From the NCBI RefSeq assembly GCF_021347895.1, contig NC_067123.1, positions 41,127,527 to 41,191,526 of the forward strand: a DNA stretch of 64,000 nucleotides. The letters are read 5' to 3'. A program made the translations under genes and the position numbers. This document shows, one piece after another, positions 10,881 to 23,344 of the stretch. The notes beneath the pieces are model-generated. The model saw only the letters and a program-made list of their open reading frames with translations. It searched no databases and was not told the origin of the DNA. The stretch comes from Acanthochromis polyacanthus. Lineage: Eukaryota; Chordata; Actinopteri; Pomacentridae. Numbering within the stretch: the first letter of the stretch is position 1; each line of letters opens with the position of its first letter.

Positions 10881-11849
10881 GCTCCAAACTAAGTGGCTGC
10901 ATTTTGTTCCAGTTAACGTGTAAAACAGCAGCTTTCACCTAGAAACAGCTGCTAACATCTGAGTTTTATCCTGAGATGGATCACAAGTTGGTTTAGTTCT
11001 GTTTGTAGAAATCATAGAAATATGTGCACACTGTTCTGTTATTATTATTATTTCAGTCTGGAATATGCAGGCTGATGTAATATGCTGCTTTTCATGCTGA
11101 TTTGTAATTCATTTAGACTAATAAATGTAACAGTTTACGGTGGAACATTTAGTTTATCTATAAATAACGTGCTCATTGATGAATAGATCTGATTCCAGTC
11201 CAGAAAGATTTTCAGCCCTAAAAACAACACATGGACATCTTTGGTGTTATTTCTTCACATTTTGCTGCTAATCTGGAATGTTTTAAACCAAAAAACCTAA
11301 AAAACTGTAAATGAGCTGTCAGAACGTCTCACATTCGTTTGTCTCCTCTGTGGGTTTTTAGTCATAAATAGCCTGATTTTGGAATCTCTTTTAAACAGCG
11401 GTTTACATTTGTTAAGCTTAAAGAACAGAGATGTGCTGCCGTCGTTTCACTGGGTGGCTCCACAGAACCAGAACTTTGCTGCTGTAGAAGCACCAACATG
11501 CATCTATTAAAAGATCATGGATGCCTTGAAGGTGGTTTCAGTGATTTTACAGCAGCTCAGTCTGCTCCACGTGTTCTCATGCTAACGTGCTGCATGACTA
11601 AGTTACAGAACAGAATTAATAACCGCCCAGATGGGAGTTTTGGGACAATTAATGGTGTGATGTTCCTGAATGGGTAATGTAATAAAAAGTCAGGAGAAAA
11701 ATGAGGACGAGCCGCTGATTACGCCGTTAAACGTCCTTAAATTATGTCAAAAGGCGGTAAATGGAAGTAATTCTGAAAAATATCTGGATAATTGATTCAC
11801 TTTCAAACAGTTTCCTTTTATGAATTCAGTATAAATGCGACCATTAAAG
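10881..11849. other. About 1 kb without a recognisable gene
   Basis: AT-rich single-copy-looking sequence with no domain-bearing frame and no clear repeat beyond a short ATT run near 11,040. Confidence 0.5.
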
Positions 11850-12901
11850 CAGGAACGTCAAACTCATCTTAGTCCAGCGTCACATTCAGTCCAATCTGAG
11901 GATGAGCAAGAAAATAAATTCAGTTTCAGAAACATTCAGCCTCAGTCTATCATTTCCACATTACAACCTACAGAAAAGAGTTGATCTACAAAAAGACGTT
12001 AAAGTTTTTGTCACGGCTACCTGGACCCCAGTGACACAGTATTTTACCTTATGATCAAACCAACAAAAGTCAGACAAAAAACGACAAAAAACGACAAAAA
12101 CGGAAAAAAAACGACAAAAATGAGACAAAATAATACAAAGATGGGACACAAAACGACAAAAAAATGAGACAAATGACGCAAAACAAAACAAAAAAGAGAC
12201 AAAAATTGATAATAATGTAATAAAGAAACAGAAACCAGACAAAAAAATACACAAATGAATAACAAGACAATAAAGAACACAAAAAAATATCCAAACACAA
12301 GTGAGACAAAAAACAACTCAAACGACATCCAAAACAACGAATAAAGCAAAACACAAAATGACGAAAACAAGACAAAAAAACACGCAAGGGAGAGAAAACA
12401 AAAGGACAAAAACAGGAGATAAACGACAAAAATCTGACAAAGAAAGAGAAAAAACAACAAAAATAAGACAAAATATCACAAAAATGAGACACAAAATGAC
12501 AAAAGAACAATCTAGTATTTTACTTTCTGATCCAAACAACTTGTCATGGTCTAGAAATGATTTTAAATTTATCGTTTTACTAATTTACAATCTGCAGTTA
12601 ATGTCTTCTCTGTAATTTTTACACTTTGAGGGCCGGATTGGACCCTCTGGAGGACCACTTTTGGACCACGGGCCTCATGTTGGACCCTCTGGAGGACCGC
12701 TTTTGGACCACAGGCCTCATGTTGGACCCTCTGGAGGACCACTTTTGGACCACGGGCCTCATGTTGGACCCTCTGGAGGACCACTTTTGGACCACGGGCC
12801 TCATGTTGGACCCTCTGGAGGACCACTTTTGGACCACGGGCCTCATGTTGGACCCTCTGGAGGACCACTTTTGGACCACGGGCCTCATGTTGGACACCCT
12901 G
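11850..12901 (+). mobile_element. hAT-like non-autonomous element, longest copy
   Basis: The left terminus caggaacgtcaaactcat and right terminus catgttggacaccctg are imperfect inverted repeats. No matching 8-bp flanks are visible (cattaaag on the left, ctgtcgag on the right), so the target duplication has decayed or one end is not original. Internal order: a 150-bp head shared in part with 1,298 (tcatcttagtcca, ttccacattacaa), an A-rich gacaaaa tract at 12,060-12,520, and an amplified 42-bp unit at 12,640-12,891. No transposase was recognised; the Phe/Cys/Leu-rich minus-strand frames are artefacts of the A-rich tract. Confidence 0.7.
12640..12891. repeat. 42-bp minisatellite, 6 units
   Basis: Units start at 12,640, 12,682, 12,724, 12,766, 12,808 and 12,850, each beginning ggaccctctggaggacc. 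Only a few substitutions separate them. The unit is the terminal sequence of the enclosing hAT-like element, so it arose by tandem amplification of a transposon end. Because 42 is a multiple of three, several frames stay open, which explains the repetitive predicted peptides on both strands. Confidence 0.95.
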
Positions 12902-13718
12902 CTGTCGAGCATCATCATAACACGTCTTTAATTCACTGATGCAGGTAACAGGACTGTGGAGTATCTTGGAAAGAGACGATCATGAGAGCAGCTTGAATCC
13001 TAAATGTTCCTCCTAAAGCTGCAGATTCCTCCACCTGAACACGGAGCTGTGAGCTACACGCTAACACAACGCTTCATACAGACGTGTCACGCTCCCATTC
13101 AGACACGCTAATCACATGTGACACCAGCTGTCAATCGCACACGGAGCTCCACGATGCCTCGTGGCTCTGGCTTCAGAACTAATGTGAACTCAATGAGTGA
13201 CGACGATTGGCATAAATTAAGCAAAGCGCTGATTCTCGTTACTGCGTCGCTGTGAAACGAGCTGTGACAGAAGAAAAATGCGACCGACTCGTTGCAGCTC
13301 CACAAAGTGAAGGACGGGCGACGTTAGCGCTCAGTGCAGCTGGTTTAACGCAGATAAAACGCTCCTTTAACGTATTTTTAGAGCACAAACAGCCCCACTG
13401 TGTCACAGAGAAATGAATCCATCAGCAACAGAAAGGCGTCTGTCAGCAGCTTCAGAACCGGATACGCAACTCATGGAGAATGTTTTAGAACGAGGAATTT
13501 TACTGTCAGCTTGACGCTAATCATAGAAAGATGAACGTGGAACCGGCCCTGAAAAGTGAAGCCGACCTGCAGTACCACCAGACACCACCAGGGGCTGACC
13601 TCAGCACAAACCCATTTAAAACCTCATGCTGAGAGGTCAGAAAAGACGTTGATCACATCTCATTAGGATTATTTTGTTAGTGCTCTACTTTAATTTCTGA
13701 TGTCTTTATTTTCTCCCA
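12902..13718. other. No gene recognised; somewhat GC-richer
   Basis: Single-copy-looking sequence with more CpG (for example 13,190-13,330) than its surroundings. No coding exon could be supported. Confidence 0.45.
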
Positions 13719-13930
13719 GCTGCTTTTGTTTCTGTCTGCCTCCACACTTCACCTGCAGGCCTAATTAAAGTTGTTTATTTCAGTTTCCTGTCCACTTTGT
13801 TTGACCAAATCATACCAGTACTAGGTGCAAATGGCTGCAAAGATACGCAAAACAACCACAAATAGACTCACATCGAGAAGAAAGAGACTAAATGACCACA
13901 AATAAACGCAACAATGACCAGAAAAGCCGT
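13719..13930 (+). repeat. Dispersed repeat family C, copy 2
   Basis: Aligns by eye with 10,517-10,880: the same cagctgcttttg, tctgtctgcctcc, cctaattaaagtt, gaccaaatcata order followed by cgcaaaac/ccacaaa sequence. Shorter and more diverged. Confidence 0.6.
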
Positions 13931-14084
13931 GGAACATGTCTGATATCTGCTCTGAAATTAAACTCTAATGAGCTTTTTTTATTGTTTTCATTATATTTGT
14001 CCAAACAAATGGACCTTTAGTGGTATCAGGAATTAAAATGAACAAGAAGTTGAAGAAAACAAGAGAAAGGTGGTCTGATCTTTA

Positions 14085-14525
14085 TTTCTATGACTGTATC
14101 TGATAGTCCATATAAACACGGCATTCTAGATGTTTTTATTTCCATTTTCCAGCTCCTCCTGAGGAATGCTGAGTGGTTCCTGGGTCAGATGAGATATATT
14201 AACCCTCCAGGGAGTTCTGGGTCTCCTCCCATTGGATGCGCCCTAAAAACCTCCAGAGAAAGACTAATCAGCTGCTTCCAGATGATGTGAAGGAGCAGAA
14301 TCTCTACTTGGAGCTCCTCACAACGTCTCCAAGTCTGAGCCAAAGTCCTACAAAGAAACCTCACTGTGGACGACTGCATCCATGATCTGCTGCTGGTGAC
14401 CATCCAGAGATCATCCAGAGGGTTAGACTGTAGAAGAGCTGCTAAACAGAGAGCTCCTCCTTTCTTCTCAACACCTTCTCCACCTCAGCAGCTTCAGTAT
14501 GGCTCCACTTCCTGTCACTCAGGAA
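14085..14525 (+). repeat. Dispersed fish repeat, family B, copy 2
   Basis: Matches 5,343-5,727 from gatagtccatataaacac to cacttcctgtcactcagg with scattered substitutions and small insertions. Open frames across it are broken and carry no complete domain. Confidence 0.7.
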
Positions 14526-15715
14526 CAAGATCTCAGAAAGATGCAGAGACACCAGATGCAGGGATGGAAAGAGGCAAAACAGCCACAGAGACACACAACA
14601 TTACACAAAGCAAACATTAAAAGATGCTAAACAGCAACAGAAGCCACGTGTAAACAGCAGTTTGTACCTTCATGGCAGATCTCATCTATCATACTCCTGA
14701 ATGGATCTCATGCTGGGATCACTCACAGATATCATAGTTCAGAAATCAGACACAGTTAGTGAACTTTCTACCAATAAAACCACTAAAACCTTCTGTTTGA
14801 AGCAGGTCTGCTGGTCCAATCCTGCCATGGGTTGCAGTTAACTGAGCTCAGAGTTTGCTTGTGTGGTCTCCTGAAAACACACAGCTGCACTTTCAACCAA
14901 TGAAAGACTAAAACATCCCAGCCCAATTTAGGAAACAAAGAGAGGCTGTAGATTCTGAGCAGAGGTACAGCAGGGACGTAAATACAGTCTACGCCCCGTA
15001 TTGTCCAGATAATGGCCAGCGGTCCTGCTCAGTCCGCTCAAACACAACAAACAGCGCTATTATCTGCTCCAGTAAGCATTAAATCAGAGGAATATCGGTG
15101 GGCATCGCCAGCACAACCTCAGCTCTCAGCCCAAAACACAAAAACTACACAACTAATGGTCTAAGTGGCTGATCTGTCAGGTGTACATACATTAGGGTTC
15201 TTACTACAGGCTGTGGAGACCTGCTCACTCCAGATATTACACTCAATTTAATTAAAACATGAGACTTTCTCCCCTTTCAGCCCATTGTCATCTCTGTGCT
15301 GAAATACTGCAGCTCTCCCGGGTTTAAAAGCTGTGACAAAACATGAAATATCGCCTCAATATGTCCCTGCAGTTTTATCCTGCCCATGTAAACATAAATC
15401 ACACATTGTTAAAGTGTCTGCGGTGGTACGGCAGCCCGATAACGGCATCAGTTCAACAGCAGCTCTGTAATGCAAATGCAATGTCATGAAAGAACGATTA
15501 CATTTCGCCTGCAAAATTCAATTTAATACGAGATAAAAGAGAGCAGAGCCGCTAATGCAGGTCATCTGGCAGCAGGTTCTGGGCTGATTACTGGATGTTA
15601 CTGGTGAGGAGGAGCAGAAAACACCGGCTGCTTCATTAAAAAACAAGAAAATCAACTGAACGAGGCAGACGGAGGACAGAAGAGAGAGTCAGTGTTCAGA
15701 ACAGCAACAGGTGAA
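14526..15715. other. No gene; possible conserved non-coding block
   Basis: No coding feature is visible. Positions about 15,000-15,560 contain many homeodomain-type sites (taatta, attaaa, caattta), an octamer-like atgcaaat at 15,471 and few simple repeats, a texture often seen in vertebrate conserved non-coding elements. This is inference from composition only. Confidence 0.3.
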
Positions 15716-16140
15716 TTAACCCTGTGTCCTTTTAAAGTTTGAAAATGTGGAAAAAAAAAATTTCACAGTGAAACTTTTTTGGGAAATTTTGAACATTTTT
15801 GGTAGAAAAAAAGAAATTTTTAAAAATATTTCTTAAGAACATTCACATAATAATCAACCAAAATCCAGCGAATTTCAATTTTATATCAGTTTTACTGATA
15901 TATATGGAATCACTTTAGATATTTTTAGGAAGATTTTTACTAGTTTTTAAAAAATTATTTACAAGAATTTATTTTAAATAAAACTTTTAAGAGACATTTT
16001 TAAGGAATTATTGGAATTTTCTTCCTGAAGGTTTTGCAAAATTTCAGAAATTTGGGGAATTTTTTGCTGAATTTTTGGATTTTTTTCAGACAAGGAAGCA
16101 ATTTTTTTGTGCCTGTAAATGAAGACAACAGGAGGGTTAA
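15716..16140. mobile_element. TTAA-bounded MITE (piggyBac-like)
   Basis: A 425-bp element starting TTAACCCT (15,716) and ending AGGGTTAA (16,140): perfect 8-bp inverted ends including a TTAA tetranucleotide on each side, as expected for TTAA-targeting elements such as piggyBac. The interior is very A/T-rich with runs of aaattt and no transposase. A partial copy lies at 8,792-9,140. Confidence 0.75.
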
Positions 16141-16380
16141 ATACGGTCAGTGTGATGGAAAGACAGATGTTTCTGCTGCATGGAGGACAGACAGAGACAC
16201 AGCGATGCTTCAGAAACACCAGAGCCTACATTTCCCATAATGCACCACTGGAGTCTTTTATAGCAGCACGTTCACATCACGTGAGAGGAGAGACAGGGAC
16301 AGATCCCCGTGTTCATGAGTTGATGCAGCAGATTCCAGAGAGAGGGACAACTAAAAGAGATGAAGGTGTGTTTTAGCTGA

Positions 16381-16622
16381 CTGGATCACCATGGTAACTG
16401 ATGCTGCACAGCTGGATCACCATGGTAACTGATGCTGCACAGCTGGATCACCATGGTAACTGATGCTGCACAGCTGGATCTCCATGGTAACTGATGCTGC
16501 ACAGCTGGATCGCCATGGTAACTGATGCTGCACAGCTGGATCTCCATGGTAACTGATGCTGCACAGCTGGATCGCCATGGTAACTGATGCTGCACAGCTG
16601 GATCACCATGGTAACTGATGCA
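16381..16622. repeat. 31-bp minisatellite, 8 units, X-box-like core
   Basis: Units start every 31 bp from 16,381 to 16,598; the last is cut short. The unit is ctggatcaccatggtaactg followed by atgctgcacag. The only clear variation is the base pair after gat (ca, ct or cg). Each unit contains ccatggtaac, giving a full RFX X-box half-site (GTTACC on the minus strand) and a degenerate second half. It is not a CRISPR array: there are no spacers, and this is animal DNA. Confidence 0.9.
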
Positions 16623-16715
16623 ACCTCAGTTCATCATTTCCACATTACAACTTCCAGATCACAGAGTGTCTACAAAGGAACACAACATTTAGTCACCTGG
16701 AACTGAACCACAGAG
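16623..16715 (+). mobile_element. hAT-like dispersed repeat, copy 4 (short fragment)
   Basis: Contains the same tcatcatttccacattacaac, cagagtgtctacaaaggaac and tttagtcacctgga run as the copies at 1,298 and 8,545. It directly follows the 31-bp minisatellite. Confidence 0.75.
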
Positions 16716-16749
16716 AAGATCAGAACTTGAAGGCTCAAGTTATGAATAT

Positions 16750-16796
16750 CTTCTCCTCAAAGTTATCGGACTGCTAAGAGGAGCTACAGTCTCCAC
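16750..16796 (-). repeat. Family D repeat fragment, inverted
   Basis: The reverse complement (tggagactgtagctcc, ttagcagtc, aactttgaggagaag) matches the start of the family D repeats at 53,918 and 59,873. Similarity may extend to about 17,000 but is weak. Confidence 0.55.
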
Positions 16797-19763
16797 TCAG
16801 ACTGGAGGATTCTGGTTTCATCAAACCATCTGCCCAGACAGAGTTCTGGTTGCAGATATCTACTCCCCAGGTGTGGTGATGGCTGCACCTGGTTGGCTGA
16901 AGATGGAGAGACTGGGTGGTGGACCAATCAGAGGAGGGGAGAACAAGTCTGGAGCGTAGGTCTTCTACTCTGGAGTCGTCAGCTCAGATGGTTATCAGCC
17001 GAAGTTCCAGAGAGGCTGTGAAAGCAGACACAGAACATCTCCCCAGAAGGAATCCATCCCAGAAACAAGACGACATGCAATCAGTTGTGGCTGTAACAGT
17101 TCATAACTCTCAGATATCAGGCTGGAGGTGAACGCCCCTCCGTCCACCCCAACCACCTCCTGGCACTTTACTACTTCATTAAAAACCAGTTGAACCACAG
17201 AGTAGAATAGAAAACCAACTAGAGATGCTGTTTTTTAGCTGATGTCACACATTCATCCTGGTCCTCTGCCAATAGATGCTTTTATTTTCTATCTGAGAGG
17301 ACATCAGGTCTCTGCTGTGGTTGATTCAACATATTGCTGTTTCCTCAGACTACCCACTGACTGGTGGAAACACAACGCTGTCCAAATGAACAGTCAGAAA
17401 ACTACTCCCATTTAAAACGGTAAACCTTCAGCCTGACACAAGTGATCTGTCTGTGAGTGTTCATTTACTGCAGATATTCCTTTTTAAAGCCTTTATCTGT
17501 GGTGATTATGAAGCTAAAACACGGTGAGTCTTCATAACTCAGAGCAGAGCTGGTTTTACTGCGTGTTAAAAATACTGTTCATCAGCTGTTAATTCCTACA
17601 TGTGAGCCATGTTTACTGTCTTTATCAGGGTCAACGTTAAATCAAAGCTTTCTGGCCAAACTAGTAATTCTTGGAGCTCCACTGTGACACGACGGCGGCA
17701 TATCGGCAGAATTGGGGAAAAATAGAAAAACAGCTTTTATTCTGACGTGTTCTCACATTAGTCCTGCTGCTAGCCTCAGATAAACAGAATAAATGAGCTG
17801 GTTTTGTTCTGTTACAGAAACCAGCTCCACAGCATTTGGTGTTAATTTACGACTTTATTCTGACTGTCAGCTGATGTGAGCGGCTTTCAGTGACAGTTTA
17901 CATGATCTGAAGTGATCCGAATGCTTGAAATCATTGAAGTTCAGAAGAAAACAACAGTTTAAAAGCTCTGTCACACCAGGCTTCTGTCACTTCCATCAGG
18001 CTCCTGTTGGGTTTGTAGAGTAACAAAACTAAACTACAGAGCTGATAAAAGACTGGAAGTTTTCTCCTTTTTATTGGTTTTAACATTGAATCAGCCAATT
18101 TAATTTGGCTTTTTTGCCGAGAACTTACAAACAAAAAGACTCTTTCATGTCAAAGTGAAAAGGGATTTCTACTTAGTAAAATCAGTTAATCAAAAATTAA
18201 AAATCTAAAATGTAAACTAACTGATTAAAAGTATTCATCCCGTTTAAAATGACTCAGATACAGCCTTTTGGTTTACATGATATTTATGTAAATCTCTCAT
18301 ACAGGAGGTTCTCTGCTTCCGTCAGAGTTCCGTTCCTATTTTCCGTAAGAGAAGATCAGGTTCCCAACAAAACAAGAACCTGAAGCATGAATCCAGAGCT
18401 ACACAGACGTGGTTGGAAGGAACTGAGGAGGATGTTCTGGAGTGTCTGAGTGCAGACCTCAGTCCAGGATGTTCACCTCCAATCCTGGTGCAACAAAACA
18501 GAAGAGATGGGATGAAGTTGCAGTGTCCAGATGGAAGGTTGATCGAGCTTATTTAATGGTCCAACGTGGGCCAGAGGTGCATCTGAATTCTTCTTAATGC
18601 CGTCACTTACGCTGCATTTTATAGTTTGAAATACAATTTTGTATAAAACTGTTTCAGTTTATTCTAACTTTCTTTTACTACATAGAATACAGAATAAATG
18701 GAGGTCTCTTTTTAATCAGGAGGTTTAACTTTCAGCTCACAGCTCTGACCTGCTCTCATTAAAGAAAGACACTTCCTTTCTTTTATTCATGTGATCTTTA
18801 GGCTTCATTCCTTTTTTCTGCCTGTACTCCATGTTCTGACGGTTAAACCTGCTGCTAGGATGTTCAATTTAAATGTAGATATTTAGGATTCTGTTCCGTG
18901 TCAGTCTGATGTTGAAATACACGAAGGGAACATTTTTATTGATTCAAAGAAATGAGCGGCAGTGAGAGACATTAGGAAGAACCAGAATAAAGCAGACAGA
19001 GAATTATTTATGCGAGCTGCATTCCTACCAGAGGGCTTCAGGACTGGGCTGGGACTACGTAGCATGTGTTTGTGTTCTTCTATTAATGTTGTGGGGATAA
19101 AACCTCCTATAGAAAGAGCCTTAGTGTGGAAACTCACCTGCTATGTGAGGACAACCAGCCTGGATGGATAGCAGCAGATTTAACCTGTGGTCCACTGTGC
19201 AGGATTTAGAAGGATCTATTAGCAGAAATGAAATCTAACGTTCATATTTATGGATAAGTTTGTGTAAAATCCCCTGAAATTAAGAACTATTGTTTCTTCT
19301 GATGAACTCTTTACGTCTGCAGAGGCATCCAGTCCTCTGAAGAGTCTCAACACGTTTCTACAGAACTACCAGAACAGACCACCTGAAGGTTGTCCAGCAG
19401 CTCTACAGCATGTTTTAGCCTCTTTTAGGTTCCATTTTAGGCTTTGCACACTAGTTCAGCTGTATTTAAAGCCCCATTCATCTACACCTGGTGACCTCTA
19501 AGGATGAAAAATAAAACCACCGTCAAAGAGCCAAAAACTGCAGTTCCTCCAACGTCCACATGAAGCTGCTTCCAACAGTGAGTCAGTCCACAAAGATCCA
19601 CATTTTAATGTCCAGTTTTACAAAAACATCTCAACAGATCGGAAACCTGTTCTGGTCTCTGGAGTTAACTCCTAAGATGATGGCAAAATGAATAAAACCT
19701 TCAACTGTATGAAGGCTTGAAGTCAGAGAACAGTCTCTGTCCCTCGTTTGCTCCTAAACTCCA
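16797..19763. other. 3 kb without a recognisable gene
   Basis: Mostly single-copy-looking sequence. Open frames are at most 78 codons and none has a known domain. No RNA gene was seen. Confidence 0.5.
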
Positions 19764-19922
19764 CTTGTTTACTGGTTTGTTTACTTATTTAATTCACTAA
19801 TTTATCTACTTGTTTTCTGGTTTGTTTACTTATTTAATTCACTAATTTATTTACTTGTTTCCTGATTTCTTTACCTTTTAAATTTATCAATTTATTTACT
19901 TGTTTACTTGCTTGTTTACTGC
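19764..19922. repeat. 45-bp T-rich tandem repeat, about 3.5 units
   Basis: Units start at 19,764, 19,809, 19,854 and 19,899 (cttgttt, gtttactta, ttaattcactaattta). The third and fourth units are more diverged. Confidence 0.85.
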
Positions 19923-19985
19923 TTTTTGAACCTACCCAGTCTGAGACGAGGTGGTGGGATGGCACAGACTCTTTAGTTTCAGATC

Positions 19986-20037
19986 GTCTCCTAGCAACCG
20001 CTGCACTCACCTGTCAATCACAGGTTGCTATGGAAAC
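19986..20037. promoter_or_regulatory. Two X-box-like (RFX) sites, imperfect
   Basis: GTCTCC-T-AGCAAC (19,986-19,998) and GTTGCTATGGAAAC (20,024-20,037) each differ by one or two bases from the RFX consensus GTNRCC(N0-3)RGYAAC. No adjacent promoter or gene is visible, so function is unproven. Confidence 0.3.
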
Positions 20038-23000
20038 GTGCATCCAGCCACCATATGCTGTAAGACGTTTTATTCCCTCACGCCAAAGAGAACTACTGTA
20101 GAAGTCCATATGTCTGGTGTTTGAGTGACTGTCAGATGAAGCAGTTTGCAGGATTCTGAAGCTTTAGATTAAAATCCTCCCAACAGAGTCTCAAACTCTT
20201 CAGATAAAAGCGTCTCGATGAGGCTGCTTTCATAATCCCTGAAATGTTGACGTCCTGGAGGTTAGATTGACACTCTGATGAGGCTTTGTGTGAGATGTGG
20301 ATCTGCAGTAACTCCAGCTGTCAACTGATAAACGGAGCCGAGTAAAAAATAAAGAAAGGAAGCATCTCAGGAGGAAACAGAGTTTAGTCTGAAGCGTAGC
20401 GATAAGTCGAACACACATTTAACGCTCCTTTTCATGTGAATCTCAAACCCTGCAGCAGTTGGGACTCATCTCACAGCCATGACGTTTAAATCCAGCCGTG
20501 TTCTACAGATTCATGTCACGCATGACTGAGATTACAGTCCAGGTGGGTGAGAACAAAACCAGGTAAATCATCTTCTATGTAGATCAGGTAAGCAGAACGT
20601 GAGCTGACGGAGAACCCTCTGGAGCTGTTCCTCTGCATGCATGTTGGTGTAAATATAATTATCTTTTTGTACGTTAATATGTCGGCCCAAATAAATCTCA
20701 TTAACCTCTAATCCGGGCAGAGCTGCAGAACATGCGGGTGCTGAGCAGTAACAGGTTGACATGCGGTTCCATGCTAAGCTGCCTGATTATGTTCTACAGT
20801 GAGGGAGGAAGGTCACAGCTCTGTGAATAAACACAATTACCATCAGTTCATTACAGCAGCAGCAGCAGCTCCCTCAGCGTACGGATGGGCTTATTTAGAT
20901 ATCTGCTGTTTCACAAGGACACTCTGTCAGCAGGCCTCAGCTGTTCTGCTGTTTCCTGCTGACATGCTGGTGAAGTGGCAGCTATTTCAGTCTCTGCTGC
21001 TTCCACAAATAAAAGTCATCATTTTTCACGTAGGCAGCCACTCACAGCTGGAAGTCTTCTGCATACGGAGCTCCTGGTGGAGTCTCCAGCAAAGAAGATG
21101 AACACAAAGACATCAGAGCTTCTTCAGAAGAACAGTTTGACAGCCAGGTGACAATCTGCTGCAGAAACCTCTTAGTCCTAACCCTTCATCTGGAGGATCA
21201 TCTCTGGTCTGCTAGGAGAAATGACAAACGTCACAATAGAAGAGTCTCAGTTTTTTAAGGTGGTGAGGAGCAGCAGGAATGCTAGAAAGTTCTGCTGCAG
21301 CCTTCTGTAGTGTCTGAGGGAGAACTAAAGTCTGGCATGATGGCGTGGTTAGCAGCATCTGAAGAACTGAAGATCCAGTGGTTTATTACTATTATTGATG
21401 GCAAAGGCCCAAAACAACAAGAAAGCTAACATTACCATTGGCTTTGAGGTCTGTAGAAAGTGTAGAACTACAGGACATTCAAAGCTGAGTGGGTTTCTGT
21501 GTTTTAATGTCACCTAAACTCTACCAGTGTTTCCATCTTTTTTGCTTCAGTGCATTTTATACATTAAAATTTCTAATAAAGCTCTTCTTATTTCCATATT
21601 TCTCTGTTCATGCTGTCAGATGCAGTGACTGAAGCGTCGTCCATCCAGACATCATGTTAACTAGCAGTTCTGCACTCATTTCCAGCTGCACCTCTAAAAA
21701 CGATCTTTTCAACGTTAACACACATCAGTTAAAACAACGGGCTGCGAATTTTCATTTCCATGTCATGATCACTGAGAGAAAATTGATCTCATGCGAGCTT
21801 TCATGTCTAAGACAATTACAGCTGCAGAGAGAGTCTTCTTCCTGAAACGGCCCAACAGTTACAGTTGTGGTGAAATGAAGCATCTCTGCAGCATTTTCAG
21901 CGAAAAAACAATTAAACATGCATGTAACTGTCAAAAAGACGGTATTTTTAGAGTCTCTGGTTTCAAGTTGGTTATTTTTTGTCGTCAGTTCATGAATGTT
22001 TGAATTTAAATGATAATTCAAACTAATTGGAAGCACAATAAATAAGATGTTAACAGAAGTAAAAGTACACCTTTGAAACTGATGTTTGGCTTAAAGTCTA
22101 ATGCTGTTTTACTGTCTTCATGTGAAACAAGTGACATGACCACAGTTTAGTTCAGGGTCACACCTGTGGGATGCAAAACGCCAGAGAGGAAAAGATACGG
22201 CCTGAAAACACACCTATTCTGAGAAGTGAACACGTTTCCATGGTGTCATCTAACCGAAGAGCAAATAAACATTTAAAGACTGTGGATGGCCTTCATCATA
22301 TCAGAGCAGCTACAGCACACTGTAAGGATGTAAAACTTTCATTAATTTGCTGACAAGAGGCTGAATATGTGACCTTTAATTACTGGTGAAACATGAATGT
22401 GATGATGGGTCCACTGTCACAGACTTTATTTCTGAACTGGGAGCTGCTGTAGCGTCCATGTCTCCGTGTACGGGGAGCTGACAGGAATCGGCTGGGGGTT
22501 AAACAGTTCCTCCCCTCATATGTCGCCTCCTCTCAGCTTCAGCTTCTCTCTGGACGACGACCAGCGACGATTAATCGAGTTTGTCTGCCTCTCTGCCTCT
22601 GCTGTCACAGGAATCACATCAGCTCAGCGACTGCAGGCCTCATCTCTGCATAATTCACACGTCTTTACGGTGCCGTGTTCTCCGTCAGCGCCGTGTTCTC
22701 CGTCAGTTCCCCGCCGAGGCCAGGAACGGTGAGAAGAACGTGATGTTCTGAAGGAGCCCTGGGATGATATGATCACATCACCATCTCAGAGTAACATCAG
22801 GAATAAAACAACAAGCTGACCTCCTGTCTCACCAGTTCGCTCTCTGATTAATGGAATGAGTCATGTTCTGGCAGATTGATTAGATCAGCAGTTCCTGATG
22901 CAGGCCCAGGGGCCTCTGAGGGCCCTCCAGAGGCTTCCTGGACTTCATACGCTTAATGCTGAAAAGTTTAATTTCTCTTTGATTAAATCCACTCCAATTA

Positions 23001-23344
23001 GCTCATACAGAGAGTGCCTGATGACTGCAGAAATCACAGATTACCGAGAATCTAATTGGCCCTCCAGGCGTGGCCGCATTGAGCCTGTAGGGCCCCTATG
23101 GCAAGAATGGGTGGCCCCTATGTAGGAATGATGGACAGTTTACACTCTTTTCTAACATTCATACATCCATTAATGCATTGCTGAGTGTTTGTAGCTCCGT
23201 GTGCCTGCTCCATCCATCACCATCTTCATTCAGTGTTCAGGATTTAGTCTCAGATTTTTAAGCATTTTCAGAATAGGATGTGCTTTATTGTCATTATACA
23301 GTGTACAACGAGATTGGAGACCATCAGCGCCATATCAGTATCAG

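Noticed and set aside
12569..12939. Repetitive peptides (VLQRVQHEARGP, LDPLEDHFWTTG) as a repeat protein
   Set aside because: They come from the 42-bp minisatellite, open in several frames on both strands, and belong to a transposon end.
16381..16622. CRISPR-like direct repeats
   Set aside because: Head-to-tail 31-bp units without spacers, in vertebrate-type DNA.
22171..22353. Short basic frame as a possible small protein
   Set aside because: Sixty codons with no recognisable motif, partner exon or conserved context.
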